Source of the DNA: Buddleja alternifolia
Taxonomy: Eukaryota > Streptophyta > Magnoliopsida > Lamiales > Scrophulariaceae
Direction of reading: 5' to 3'
Length of the DNA: 64,000 nt
Assembly (NCBI GenBank): GCA_019426215.1
Contig: CM033392.1
Span: 35,818,814-35,882,813, forward strand
Part shown: piece by piece, positions 20,597 through 32,041 of the stretch
How positions within the stretch are numbered: position 1 is the first letter of the stretch
How the letters are laid out: each line of letters begins with the position of its first letter
Translations under genes and position numbers: made by a program
Notes under the pieces: model-generated
Told to the model about the DNA's origin: nothing
Seen by the model: only the letters and a program-made list of their open reading frames with translations
Databases searched by the model: none

Positions 20597-22530
20597 TTTT
20601 GGTGCGGGACGCTTAACGTTTGATTCACTGGCAGAAAATATCTCCTTAGTTTTTGAGCGTTTGGATATATTTTCTTTTGTGAGACGTTCACTTTGGTCTT
20701 TCCTTTGCCTGAGTCAATGTTGACTTTATCATTAACTTTTGTACCAGTATTTGTTGATTCATTCAGCGTTTGTCTGATTGAACTTTCTTCAACAAAGATT
20801 ACACCTTTTCCTTTGTTGATTGTTGTAACATTGGACGCTTTGGCTTTATAACTGATTTTATCAAAACCTAGACCGGTCTTTTCACCAAATGCCTTGGTTA
20901 CTTTAGTCACATTATCTAGCGTTCTAGACGCTTTTGATAATGAAGAGATAAGCTGCTCTGATTTGGCAAGTTTAGCGAACATTTCAGCTTCTCTTTTGAC
21001 TATTATATCAAGATCACCTTTTAGCTGAGTAATTTCACTCTCGAGTGATTGGTTTTTCTCAATGCACTGTTGCTGAATTTGCAACTCTGCTTTGAGCGTT
21101 AAGTTATCACTTCTGAGTGCTGAAATAATACGATGGTGATTTTGGAATAATTGGGTGGCATCTTGACAATCTGTATAATATTCTTTTACTTTGTCAAGTA
21201 ATTCATCATAAGAGAGAGGATGATACAGATCAGTGGTTACCTCAGATGGTACGTCGTTAGATGCTTCATTTACTCTTGCCATGAGACAAATGAATGCTGA
21301 GTCCTTTGATGGTTCATCATCGCTGCTTTCATCTGATGATTCCAAGTCCTCTTCAGGCGTATAGAGAGGTTCTGATTCTGCTAGCAAGCCTTGTTGTCTC
21401 AGGTTGCTCCTGAATTGGTTTCTATCCGTGTGATCTTGCTTTGTAGGTTTAGACACATTTGGATATGGGCAATTAACTTGGAAATGCCCTGGTCTCCTGT
21501 AGTTGTAACAAAGATTGGTCTTCATCTTTTGTTCGTTTGTTAATCTTGTGGATCGTTGGTTTAACGCTGCAGGCGCTGAGAGATCTTGCTGAGAAGGAGT
21601 TTGATATTGAATTGGCGCTAGGGAGGAGGACGCAGGATAGTGAGGCGTTTGATATTGTGGTTGTATTTGAGGAAGCGCTTGATATGAGCTTTGTCCTGGG
21701 TGCTTAGGACTGTTTCCCTTCTTTTCATATTTCAGGAATTTCCTGAATCTATTTAGAAGCGCCAGTTCTTCCTCCTCACTTATGTCCGAACCTTTTTCTT
21801 TGATAGGTTTTCCTTTGATTGATGCCATTAGCGCTCCAGATTCGATTACTGGATTACTTACTGCATCACTGGCCGAATTCAGCTCAAACTCAAACGCTTT
21901 GAGTTCTGAAAAAGCATCTTCTGGAGTTAGGCTGTCCAGATTGTTTGATTCTCTCATTGCAGTTGTTTTCATCAGGAATTTGCTTGGAAGACTTCTAAAG
22001 ATTTTGACCACTGTTTCTCGATTTTGTAGCTCCATACCCAGAGATGTTAGTTCAGTGACAAGGGCTGTAAACCTCATGTCTAATTGCTCTAGCGTCTCAT
22101 TAGGTAGCATCTTGAAGCCGTTGAATTTTTCTTTGGCAATTGATAATTTGTTTTCCTTTATTTGTGCTGAGCCCCCACAAATTGTAGCCAGCTTATCCCA
22201 AATTTCTTTAGTTGCATTGCATGATTTGACTTTGTTGAATAAGTTGTCATTGTCACCAATGGCTGTGTATAATGCATTCCGACCGACATTGTCCAGATTG
22301 GCTCGTCGACGCTCATCGGTGGACCATTCTTGTTTGGGCTTCTCCACATAACCGTCAGGTGTTTCTCCTGTGGCTTCGGGCGCTCTGGTGATAACTTTGT
22401 ATATTTTGATTGGCCCATCTGAAATGATATCACACATTTCATCATCACATGAACACAAATAAGTAAACGCTTTGACCTTCCAAGAGTCATAATTTGACTC
22501 GGTCAACTTGGGAACTTTAGAAAATGCCAT
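20410..22530 (-). CDS. Element C gag
   Basis: I chose the ATG at 22530 (MAFSKVPKLTESNYDSWK) because this matches the usual gag start; the frame is open 18 codons further upstream. The N-terminal UBN2-type gag core includes NALYTAIGDND, ATKEIWDKL and LPSKFLMKTTAMRES. A zinc knuckle sits near 21467-21520, but its second Cys is Tyr (CYNYRRPGHFQVNC), so metal binding is probably lost. An acidic region and a long predicted coiled coil follow. The last ~60 codons diverge because of a frame disruption near 20600. In Copia elements gag forms the virus-like particle that packages the RNA. Confidence 0.85.
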   Translation of the reverse strand: MAFSKVPKLTESNYDSWKVKAFTYLCSCDDEMCDIISDGPIKIYKVITRAPEATGETPDGYVEKPKQEWSTDERRRANLDNVGRNALYTAIGDNDNLFNKVKSCNATKEIWDKLATICGGSAQIKENKLSIAKEKFNGFKMLPNETLEQLDMRFTALVTELTSLGMELQNRETVVKIFRSLPSKFLMKTTAMRESNNLDSLTPEDAFSELKAFEFELNSASDAVSNPVIESGALMASIKGKPIKEKGSDISEEEELALLNRFRKFLKYEKKGNSPKHPGQSSYQALPQIQPQYQTPHYPASSSLAPIQYQTPSQQDLSAPAALNQRSTRLTNEQKMKTNLCYNYRRPGHFQVNCPYPNVSKPTKQDHTDRNQFRSNLRQQGLLAESEPLYTPEEDLESSDESSDDEPSKDSAFICLMARVNEASNDVPSEVTTDLYHPLSYDELLDKVKEYYTDCQDATQLFQNHHRIISALRSDNLTLKAELQIQQQCIEKNQSLESEITQLKGDLDIIVKREAEMFAKLAKSEQLISSLSKASRTLDNVTKVTKAFGEKTGLGFDKISYKAKASNVTTINKGKGVIFVEESSIRQTLNESTNTGTKVNDKVNIDSGKGKTKVNVSQKKIYPNAQKLRRYFLPVNQTLSVPHQKCILSQYQTESNVHIQNNPVHIINTMIIVNTIMIITIIKDISIHLEKVCNSKRNPRRPIFLP

Positions 22531-22618
22531 GAAGAATTTTAAAGTAATTTTGAAGCGACTATATAAAAAGATGGATCTGAACAAGCAGTTACGCTTGGAA
22601 ACGCTTAGGTTTCAACTT

Positions 22619-22635
22619 CAACCGCTCTGATACCA
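22619..22635 (-). promoter_or_regulatory. Element C primer-binding site
   Basis: Read on the minus strand, TGGTATCAGAGCGGTTG, complementary to the initiator tRNA-Met 3' end, two bases from the LTR. Confidence 0.88.
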
Positions 22636-22637
22636 CT

Positions 22638-24393
22638 TGTTGGTCCCAAGTGGTATACGAAAGGGTCTAGAAGGGGGGGGGGTTGAATAGACCCTGAAGT
22701 CTTTTTCGACTTCTTAAAAATTCGTATCACTTTGAAATATTTGAACGCTTGACAAGTTTAAGCGCTGGATGTGGCGCTTGAGAAACGTTAACTTAGACTC
22801 GGTGATTTCAACGCTTACCAAAGTAGGGCAGAGTTTAGTCACTAAATCAGGGTTAGCACAGCGGAAATGTTTTTATAGCTTAGCGTTCGTTTTAACCAAT
22901 TAGTCGCTTATTAGTTTTAAATGCCTTTTCAAGATATAATATGACAGTATAATGTAAGACAATAAAACAGTAAATGACACAAAATATTTGTAAGGTTCAC
23001 TGGGTGATGTAATCCCAGCTACGTCCTTCTTCTCCTTTTATCAGGGAGGTTTTTCCACTATGATGATTATCGAAGAGTCACACAGAGACTTCTACAAGAT
23101 AGAGGGAGATTGGATATGATCTTGGAACTCCTTGGTCACACAGATTTCAGCTCCACTAAAGATCTTCTATTCCCTTGCTTCTTTCACTCAGAAATGGTGC
23201 AAGTTACTTTTGATCTCGGAACTCCTTGGTCACACAGATTTCAGCTCCAAAAGAGATCAACTTCAACAAGCTTCTTTTACACAAAAATACTGCTTGCAAG
23301 TCAACCAGCTTTCTCACTCAGATGAAAGGTGTAGATGGTTTTGGTCACGGGTTTGTTTGTTTTTGGAAAGTTCAAACAACTTGAGGATATCTCAATGGTA
23401 GTATATGTTCTTCTTAAAAAGAGATTTGAGATATGGGTGACTGTCTCTAGAATATTTGTAAAAAGCTTATATGAATATTTGGCTATGATTTTTAGTAAGC
23501 TTTTCTTTCAACAAGGTAGGTATTTTTGTGTGTGTCACTTTCTCATCATTTTTCTTGTTTGTTGAAAGAGCTATTTATAAGGTATTGGTGGTTTTTGTCC
23601 GTTTGACTCGGTTGGAGTCTCGTTTCCCCAAACATTCCTTGAGTTCAGACATTTCTAACTTTGGGTATATTTAATTGGTTGGGCATGGTCTTGGTTTCAT
23701 AAACCTGACAGTCTAGGTCAAAGATATGGCTTGCCCATAAGTTATAGTGCTTATATTTTAATAGCACTTATCCGACTTTTAATGCATCTTGTTTTATTTC
23801 CGTTGGAAATGATTCGTCCGTTTGATTCATGCATTTTTTTAAGTCTTTGGATGGTTTTGGGTCTAAATTCTTTTTCAGGTTACGTTCTTTGTAGGTTGTG
23901 TTGGTTTAACCTTTTTTTTTGGACGCTTGCTGAAGAGAGTAGTTATTCTTGTGTATCAGACGCTTGGACTGATCCTGACTTTCTTTTCTTTATTTCAGAC
24001 GCTTACTCTTCAATCTTGTCTTGATGGTCTCACTGAAAATTTCGTCATTTCACTTGATGTTGAGTATTCGGCCTGAGTTATCCATTCGTAGTTTGAGCAC
24101 TGGGATAATCCCTAAAGCGTTTGACAGACGCTTCAAGATATCTTTATCCATTGTAGCTTTAGACGCTTGATCTTCACCTTCATCACTTGGTAGACTCACC
24201 CAGAATTTTCCTAAGTGTTTTAGTGTCACATACTTAGTCTAAGGAATTCTACAAAGATAAATACTATAAGCCTAAGATAAATAAGCTTTCAGGTACTTAT
24301 ACATAACATTCTATGAAAGCTTTCACACTTTTCGGAGTCTAACAGAAAGTCCTATTTGTCATCATCAAAACATCTAATATGAAATTCCTAACA
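22638..24393 (-). repeat. Element C right LTR (5' LTR in element sense)
   Basis: TG...CA, 1,756 bp, nearly identical to 5307-7064. On the minus strand a TATA-like TTATAAATAG lies at 23571-23580 and is the likely promoter core. It holds many (A/G)ACGCTT motifs. Confidence 0.92.
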
Positions 24394-24398
24394 GACTT

Positions 24399-26067
24399 AG
24401 ACAAAGTTTTCTTCTACAAAGTTTTAGATGTATGTCTTAGCTTCAAATGGGAACTTGAAACATCCAAATCGGAGGTCTATAGAGATAATTGTGAAGGAAA
24501 TACGATTGCTGCGCCGAACAGAGAAGTGCATGTGCCAGGATACGCCCCAGCGCCCTCCTAGTCATGCCTAGGCATGGATAGTCCGAATGTTACTCCTTTT
24601 CAACCTAAATTCCAGCATTATATGATGGGTAAGAATCACTTTTGGCCATAATTCAGCACATGTGTTGAAGGGTTGTCATAAGTGTGTTTCTTGGTAGATT
24701 TACTTTATGGGCGCCAAATCAGAAACAACCTCCATGTTGAAACGTAATTTAGGTATACTTAGCGACCGAATTGGACAAAATGTCCTTCTGGAAAGTTGTA
24801 GAGCTATGTGGTATCTGAACATGGGGACTTGAATCATCCAATTTGGAGATCTGTGGAGAAGGTTATGAGGAAAATACTAAGACTGCACTGGAAAGCAAGA
24901 AAATGGCAGCATGCATGTGTTTTGTTGAAGTTTTCACATGGTTATGCTTGGTGGAATTCTTAAGGGCCGAAAGTTCAGCATTTTTTCGCTGGTTGGAATC
25001 TTAAAAGCCAAACTTTAAGCATCACCTTAGGTGGAATTCTCATTGGGGAACTTTAATGGGAATTCTTAATGCATACTCTAATGGAATTTTGACTATAAAG
25101 GGAAGGGGAACCCATACTCTTCATAATTCACTATCAATTTCAGATTTTTGGAGAAGAGGGGGAGGAAGTGACTGATCCATAGAGAAGAAAAGAGGGGAGA
25201 GAGAAGGATTCTTGATTCATCATCATCATTGGAGGTGGAAGATTCAATTGAAGTTCCATCATTATTCACTTTTGAGGGAGTTTTTATAGCTTTTCATTTC
25301 AATTATGTCTATGAACATGTGTATTAATTCGTTTATGTTTTTCATATTATCCATTATGAACTAAATTCATAAGACTAGGGCCATGTAAGGCCAAATTGTG
25401 ATATATGCTTATAATAGATGATTGTTGAGGTTGTTCTTATATTGTTATGTGATGTGAATTTGTGTTTTTGCCTATCTTGCATATACTTGATCACTATATG
25501 TTAGAATCTTATGCCTAGGTTAATATTTCGGGAGAAAATTGACTTAGGGTGCAAGAAATTCACATCATGACCCGTAACTAATGAGGAATTGCCCTAGACA
25601 TAGGTAAAGATTCCCGGGTGAAGTTGTTCGATTCAAATCGAGTGAACTCTAGTACGTTAATGCATGTTTAGTGGTTAGACTTCTGGATAGGAATATTTGG
25701 GAAATCACGATCTAAGCATAGGAGTTTATACGCGAGACATCGGTTATTCTCTACCCTCGGAGTTCTCACCATAACAATATAAGCGTAATCCTTCAACTAG
25801 AATCTTTATAAGTATAATTGATCAATTTGAACCTAGCATGTGCCTTAGTCTCCCTTTATACTTTGTGTAAAATCAATTGTGTAATCTTGTTCTTATTGTA
25901 TGCATTTTACCTATAATTTACTTTAATTATATTTGTTCTTTTTTTTCGTTAAAATCATAAACTAAAATTCAAGTCTCCGTGGTTCGACAACCCGGACTTT
26001 TAGTCCACTTATTACTACACACGACTAGTGCACTTGCTACAATAGCACGTTAGCTTTTAGCGTGTCA
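24399..26067 (+). repeat. Element B 5' LTR, second part
   Basis: It continues the LTR broken at 5306; 251 + 1,669 bp gives exactly 1,920 bp, the length of the 3' LTR. A TATA-like ACTATAAAGG lies near 25092-25101. It ends TTAGCGTGTCA. Confidence 0.92.
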
Positions 26068-26073
26068 AGTTTT

Positions 26074-26090
26074 TGGCGCCGTTGCCGGGG
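26074..26090 (+). promoter_or_regulatory. Element B primer-binding site
   Basis: TGGCGCCGTTGCCGGGG, tRNA-Asp type, six bases after the LTR, the same spacing as in D. Confidence 0.87.
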
Positions 26091-26225
26091 ACTTGTTCAT
26101 TTTAGTTTTTGATTTTTCATTTAAATTTTCATAATTCTTAGTTTTTCGTTTATTTGTAACCTTTCTTTTATTTTATTATTCTAATTTTGTTCTTGTGTTT
26201 AATTGTTAGGTATAATTTGCGGTGC

Positions 26226-27743
26226 ATGACCCGCTCTTCTAACGAGCGTCTATACAATTTTGAGCCGGAGATAGAGCGTGTTCTTCGATCTAGTAGACGA
26301 GCTCGAGAAATGGCCGACAATCTAAATCCAAATGGGAATTTTCCCAACATAAATCTCCCGGAAAACAGGGAATGGTTGCAAAATCTATTCCAAGCTATGC
26401 AACCGGCACCTCCTCAAAGACTTCCATCGGTCCGGGAAAGTCTACCTTCAAGGGTCCACACCATACCGAGGCCCGTGGTCTTTCCTAATTTCTATGCACC
26501 AAATTATCACATTCCATCACACATTTTTAGTATGGTGCAAAGCGAACCCTTCTGTGGAGAGCCCCATGAATCACCTCATGAGCATTTGGAGACTTTAGAC
26601 GATACTCTCATGACTACCCAATTTCATCCACGGGATCTCGATGCAATTCGTCTAAGAGTCTTGCACTTCTCATTAAAGGAAAGGGCGACCATGTGGTACA
26701 AATCTCTACCACCCCAATCCATCACAACATGGGGACAATTGGTCGATGCCTTTTTGAGCAAATTCTTTCCACCCTCCAAAATCAATGAGCTAAGGAGCAA
26801 CATTAAGGAGTTTAAATAGGGGAATAATGAGTCCTTAGCCGAGGCATGGGCTAGATATAAAAACATGCTCCGAAAATGTCCGAATCACAACCTAAGATTG
26901 AGCGAGCAAGTATTACGATTCCATGATGGAGTCCGTTCGCGCATCCGAAATAGGCTCAATGCCGGCGTCGGTGGTGATCTCCTTGGGCTCGATTGCCAAA
27001 GTGTGTGGGACAAGATTGAGCAATTAGCCTGGGAAGATGAGATCTATCCCGATGATGAAGAGATCACACCCACTAAAAAAATTGCTCGTGTTCAAGAGTT
27101 GGAAAAAGAAGTCGTTTTGGAAACAATGGTTGGCAATGTAAACTATGTTGGAAATGCCAATCAACCTCAATTGAACTTCCATGTGCCCGAAAATTTTCCA
27201 AGGAGGCCCAATCCGCCACAAAATGCCCATATCGATATCTATCAAGCACCAAGGCCTCCATTCATCAACAATCAAGCTCAAAGGCAAGGTAATCCTCATG
27301 TACAAAGGAAAGTTAGGCCTCCTACAACCGATGAACGTCTTGATGAGGAAATAAAGAAATCGGATTCAGCAATCAACGAACTCCGTACTATGATGAAGGA
27401 TTTGAAGACACAAATGGGTCAAATGGCAAAGACAATCAGCGAGAGAGCCCCGGGAACTTTACCAAGTGACACGGAAAAGAACCCGAAAGAGCAATGCTAT
27501 GCAATTACCTTGAGAAGTGGTGAACAGGTAAAAGGTGATAATGTTCGCATTGATGCGCCCGAGCGCCCATCCATCCATGCCCAGGCGCCCTTGTCGCTGC
27601 GCCGATTGTCACGCCCAAGCGCCACATTCTGTATCCTCCACAGCTGGCCCTTCAACTCCAACGCATCATCCCATCGAGGTTTGTCTTCCATTTCCAAATG
27701 CGCAAAAAACGAAAAAGAAGGATATGGATCCGATTTTCCATAG
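26226..27743 (+). pseudogene. Element B gag (one in-frame TAG)
   Basis: Starts MTRSSNERLYNFEPEIERV. It contains the retrotransposon gag core (PVVFPNFYAPNYHIPSHIF, FHPRDLDAIRLRVLHFSLKERATMWYKSLP, SITTWGQLVDAFLSKFFPPSK). An in-frame TAG at 26817-26819 interrupts it; the same frame continues (GNNESLAEAWARYKNML, VLRFHDGVRSRIRNRL) to 27743. The TAG fits a single C-to-T change. A DERLDEEIKKSDSAINELRTMM helix and the TLPSDTEKNPKEQCYAITLRSG block, typical of Athila gag, precede the protease. No CCHC knuckle is evident. The protease follows in another frame. Confidence 0.85.
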
Positions 27744-28479
27744 GATTGTGGCGACTCTTTGTGAGGACCCGGGGAGGCTCACCATTCCGTGCACCATTGG
27801 CCCTCTTACTTTTGAAAAGGTTATTTGCGATACGGGAGCAAGTATCAATCTCCTCCCATATTCTCTCTTCAAGAAATTGGGCCTTGGAAATCCCAAACCG
27901 ACATCAATGAGCCTCCAACTCGCCGATGGATCAATTAAGAGACCAAAGGGGATAATAAAAGATGTTATTGTACAAGTTGACAAATTCTTTTTCCGGGTTG
28001 ACTTTGTGGTCCTTGATATGGAGGAAGATGTTGAGATGCCCTTGATTCTAGGAAGACCTTTCCTAGTCACTAGCAATGCCAAGATCGACATGGGAAAATG
28101 TAAGTTATCATTGAGGGTAGGAGATGTAAAAGTGATATTTGATGCTTCAAATAACAGGAAACCATCTATGGATGATCTTACTTGTTCCAATATCGATGTT
28201 ATTAACCCTTCTCTTGATGAGAAATGTGCAAATGGCAAGGCTAAAGGCACACTCGAGTTGGAGGATGAGATTCCCTATGATAAACACAACAAAGAGGGAA
28301 AAGAAGATTTATGCATGAAATACATTCCACCCCATCGCCGTGCTCGTAAGATTGAAAAGACTCATCCAATACAAAGAGCTTGTTGCAAAATCCCGCAATA
28401 TGAGTGGAAGCAAGTAGACCATGGAGCTAAAAGGAGGCATGACAAGGATTTGGTCGTGTTAAATGGACCACCCATTTGA
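27535..28479 (+). CDS. Element B retropepsin-like aspartic protease segment
   Basis: Open frame overlapping gag by about 200 nt, in the +1 frame relative to gag. It contains the Athila-type block FHRIVATLCEDPGRLTIPCTIG and the active-site motif ICDTGASINLLP (Asp at about residue 99), followed by ADGSIKRPKGIIKDVIVQVDKF and PLILGRPFLVTSNAKIDMG. Start codon use is uncertain: the real protease is probably made as part of a gag-protease fusion, so the annotated start is only the frame's first ATG. The protein ends after PPHRRARK-type basic residues; where RT should begin, the element goes straight to the post-stop hairpins. All catalytic residues visible for the flap-less half are intact. Confidence 0.82.
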   Translation: MIMFALMRPSAHPSMPRRPCRCADCHAQAPHSVSSTAGPSTPTHHPIEVCLPFPNAQKTKKKDMDPIFHRIVATLCEDPGRLTIPCTIGPLTFEKVICDTGASINLLPYSLFKKLGLGNPKPTSMSLQLADGSIKRPKGIIKDVIVQVDKFFFRVDFVVLDMEEDVEMPLILGRPFLVTSNAKIDMGKCKLSLRVGDVKVIFDASNNRKPSMDDLTCSNIDVINPSLDEKCANGKAKGTLELEDEIPYDKHNKEGKEDLCMKYIPPHRRARKIEKTHPIQRACCKIPQYEWKQVDHGAKRRHDKDLVVLNGPPI

Positions 28480-28493
28480 ACCACAAAGAGCAC

Positions 28494-28543
28494 AAAGTCG
28501 AGCTACCGACTCTAAACTAGCGCTTCTTGGGAGGCAACCCAAG
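28494..28543 (+). ncRNA. Post-stop double hairpin in element B
   Basis: Hairpin 1: AAAGTCG (28494-28500) with CGACTCT (28507-28513), one mismatch, loop AGCTAC. Its innermost pair is G-C where D has A-U and H has G.U. Hairpin 2: CTTGGG (28526-28531) with CCCAAG (28538-28543), loop AGGCAA, invariant. Begins 14 nt after the stop. Confidence 0.65.
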
Positions 28544-30121
28544 TTTGTAAGTTTGTTTTTCTTTTTGATTTTGTTTTTGTTTTGTTTAGTTTGTTTCTTT
28601 ATGTTGTGTTCAAACATGCACTTTTGGCATGTATGTTTTCTTATGCTTGATGGTTTGAAAAGTTGAAGTGTTAGATATGATGCAAATTTGGACCATGCTC
28701 ATTTTACTCGAGAGGAGGAGAAGCAATAGGATTATGTATTGGAAGTTTAATGATGTTTTTCAACATCCTTGGTTGTAAGTGTTCTTTTACCTTTGTGTAT
28801 GCATGTTGTAACAACATTGGGGACAATGTTGGATTTAAGTTTGGAGGTAGAAGAGTATCTATTTTGAATATTGAAAATGCAATCCTAATTTTTAACTTGA
28901 ATTTGGGGAAAGTTTGTTTGATATCATGTTTATATGCTTCTTTGTTGAGAAAATCAAGCATGAAAAAATTTTAGTCCTTCCAATTGATGCATTGAAATTG
29001 ATTGACTTGGAAAAATGGCATGAATTCTTGAAATAATCTGAATTTAATGGAATATATATATCTTTGAAATTGCTCGTGGAGACCTTAGACTATAATTGAT
29101 TCTTTAGATGATTCACAATGCACTTAAATCGAAGGTAGAGGAGTTGAGAGGATAACCATCTTGAGACACTTAAGGAATTATTCCCAGAAATATTAACTTG
29201 GATTTCTCATAAGGTTATAAGTTGAGTAGTAATTTTATATGCTAACAATGAATTGAAAAGGTTGAATTTTGGTATGACCAAAAGTGGTCAGGCTAATACG
29301 TACCGGAGATGAAAAGTTTCATGCCTATATACTGTACTATTATGCTAATTTGAGCTATGCTCAAGCCAAAAGAAGTGAATTGTTTAAAAGATCTAGTTTT
29401 ATTTCGTGGCCTTTGATACTCGAGGGATTAAATCCTTAGGAGTGTCTCTACACTTAATGCCCCAAAACTATCTAGTTTGGAAGTCATTGGTCTAAAACTT
29501 GTTACATGGGTGTCATAGAAAGCTTAATGGAATAAAACATTGCACATGATCTAGACTTAATGAAGTTTAATGGAAATTCCATATGAATTGAATGTTGAAT
29601 ATTTGAGATAATGAAATTGAAATGGCTATGAGATTTTCTATAATTCTTGTGCCTTGTGTTTGATCAAAAGTTGATAGATATGGGATTAATGTCCAAAATT
29701 TGGTACGGATGCCTCTCGACTATAATACCCTAGATTTATTTTTCACTATACCCTAGGGAGTCGTTTCAAGTATTGGTGTCACATGAGCAAAAGTAGTTGA
29801 TATGTATATATATATTTGTGAACTTTAAAAGGTTGATTTTATGCCATTCATTCTTGTTGATCATATTGAGATGTGTTGATTCGGTTGGGATTGAAAATTT
29901 GCTAGATTTTGTGGGTATATCGTATGCAAACCCTCACTAGACTATAACTCGTCCTTTGAGGTAACTCAAAGGTTTAAAGGCTTGTTGCACCCGCTAAGTG
30001 CAATCGTTTACTCCACGAAAGTGAGTTAGTTAGTTGTTTTGTTTTCTCCCATTGAATGATGTTGGTCTTGCCTTATAGCTCTTATTGCTCGAGGTCGAGC
30101 AATTGATAAGTTTGGGGGTGT
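28544..30121 (+). promoter_or_regulatory. Element B 3' noncoding region with modules shared with D and H
   Basis: The order is as in D: pyrimidine-rich stretch, GGGGACAATGTTGGATTTAA block (28816-28852), ~150-nt conserved module (29393-29545), hairpin cluster (29934-30004), TTGCTCG/CGAGCAA hairpin near 30086-30103, and a PPT-like GTTTGGGGGTGT ending at 30121. No supported gene; the reading frames at 28704-28974 are chance. Confidence 0.7.
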
Positions 30122-32041
30122 TGATAAGAGGTGTTTTTACGTGTTTTTAAGACCGTAATTCTTATGATTTGGATTCACTTATTGCTTAAATCATGTCACA
30201 TTTGCATTTAATAGGTTTGTTAAGTGAATACAGGTAATAAATGAGAATACATGAAGAAAAGGGAAAAAAAACGATGTACAAAACAAGTTCAACCATGTTT
30301 TTCAACACCTAGGCGGTTTATGCATCTCCTACCACATTCGAGCGATAAGTCCGTACATTTCGAGACCGACTTAGACAAAGTTTTCTTCTACAAAGTTTTA
30401 GATGTATTTCTTAGCTTCCAATGGGAACTTGAAACATCCAAATCGGAGGTCTATAGAGATAATTGTGAAGGAAATACGATTGCTGCGCCGAACAGAGAAG
30501 TGCATGTGCCAGGATACGCCCCAGCGCCCTCCTAGTCATGCCTAGGCATGGATAATCCGAATGTTACTCCTTTTCAACCTAAATTCCAGCATTATATGAT
30601 GGGTAAGAATCACTTTTGGCCATAATTCAGCACATGTGTTGAAGGGTTGTCATAAGTGTGTTTCTTGGTAGATTTACTTTATGGGCGCCAAATCAGAAAC
30701 AACCTCCATGTTGAAACGTACTTTAGGTATACTTAGAGACCGAATTGGACAAAATGTCCTTCTGGAACGTTGTAGAGCTATGTTGTGTCTGAACATGGGG
30801 ACTTGAATCATCCAATTTGGAGATCTGTGGAGAAGTTTATGATCAAAATACTAAGACTGCGCTGGAAAGCAAGAAAATGGCAGCATGCATGTGTTTTGTT
30901 GAAGTTTTCACATGGTTATGCTTGGTAGAATTCTTAAGGGCCGAAAGTTCAGCATTTTTTAGCTGGTTGGAATCTTAAAAGCCAAACTTTAAGCATCACC
31001 TTAGGTGGAATTCTCATTGGGGAACTTTAATGGGAATTCTTAATGCATACTTTAGTGGAATTTTGGCTATAAAAGGAGGGGGAACCCATACTCTTCATAA
31101 TTCACTATCAATTTCAGATTCTTGGAGAAGAGGGGGAGGAAGTGACTGATCCATAGAGAAGAAAAGAGGGGAGAGAGAAGGATTCTTGATTCATCATCAT
31201 CATTGGAGAAGGAAGATTCAATGGAAGTTCCATCATTATTCACTTTTGAGGGAGTTTTTATAGCTTTTCATTTCAATTATGTCTATGAACATGTGTATTA
31301 ATTCGTTTATGTTTTTTATATTATCCATTATGAACTAAATTCATAAGACTAGGGCCATGTAAGGCCAAATTGTGATATATGCTTATAATAGATGATTGTT
31401 GACGTTGTTCTTATATTGTTATGTGATGTGAATTTGTGTTTTTGCCTATCTTGCATATACTTGATCACTATATGTTAGAATCTTATGCCTAGGTTAATAT
31501 TTCGGGAGAAAATTGACTTAGGGTGCAAGAAATTCACATCATGACCCGTAACTAATGAGGAATTGCCCTAGACATAGGTAAAGATTCCCGGGTGAAGTTG
31601 TTCGATTCAAATCGAGTGAACTCTAGTACGTTAATGCATGTTTAGTGGTTAGACTTCTGGATAGGAATATTTGGGAAATCACGATCTAAGCATAGGAGTT
31701 TATACGCGAGACATCGGTTATTCTCTACCCTCGGAGTTCTCACCATAACAATATAAGCGTAATCCTTCAACTAGAATCTTTATAAGTATAATTGATCAAT
31801 TTGAACCTAGCATGTGTCTTAGTCTCCCTTTATACTTTGTGTAAAATCAATTGTGTAATCTTGTTCTTATTGTATGCATTTTACCTATAATTTACTTTAA
31901 TTATATTTGTTCTTTTTTTTCATTAAAATCATAAACTAAAATTCAAGTCTCCGTGGTTCGACAACCCAGACTTTTAGTCCACTTATTACTACACACGACT
32001 AGTGCACTTGCTACAATAGCACGTTAGCTTTTAGCGTGTCA
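30122..32041 (+). repeat. Element B 3' LTR
   Basis: 1,920 bp, TG...CA. TATA-like CTATAAAAGG at 31067-31076. This copy has no insertion and shows the uninterrupted site of C. Confidence 0.94.

Larger units (their letters stand above)
5307..24393 (-). mobile_element. Element C: Sirevirus-type Copia element with an extra ORF after pol
   Basis: Minus-strand element with near-identical LTRs (5307-7064 and 22638-24393; apart from G- and T-run length I count about six differences in 1.75 kb), so it is a recent insertion. PBS 22619-22635 is complementary to initiator tRNA-Met. The PPT at 7065-7085 is followed inward by the GATGATGG-type block typical of Sireviruses. Order: gag, protease, integrase, RT, RNase H, then an 1,139-codon ORF. 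Length without the nested D is about 12.7 kb, within the Sirevirus range. Pol is split by D and also carries a nonsense codon and a gag-pol frame disruption, so this copy is not autonomous. Confidence 0.93.
5056..32041 (+). mobile_element. Element B: Athila-like Gypsy element with gag-protease only
   Basis: LTRs of 1,920 bp each. The 5' LTR is 5056-5306 plus 24399-26067 once C is removed; the 3' LTR is 30122-32041. Both are TG...CA, flanked by CTCCA. The PBS TGGCGCCGTTGCCGGGG matches tRNA-Asp, as in Athila. The internal region of about 4 kb encodes gag and an aspartic protease and then a long noncoding tail; RT, RNase H and integrase are absent, so it is non-autonomous. I counted about 34 differences between the LTRs (about 1.8%). 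The 3' tail shares hairpins and sequence modules with D and H. Its 5' LTR is interrupted by C. Confidence 0.92.

Noticed and set aside
21782..22351. 189-codon plus-strand ORF
   Set aside because: Antisense shadow of C's gag.
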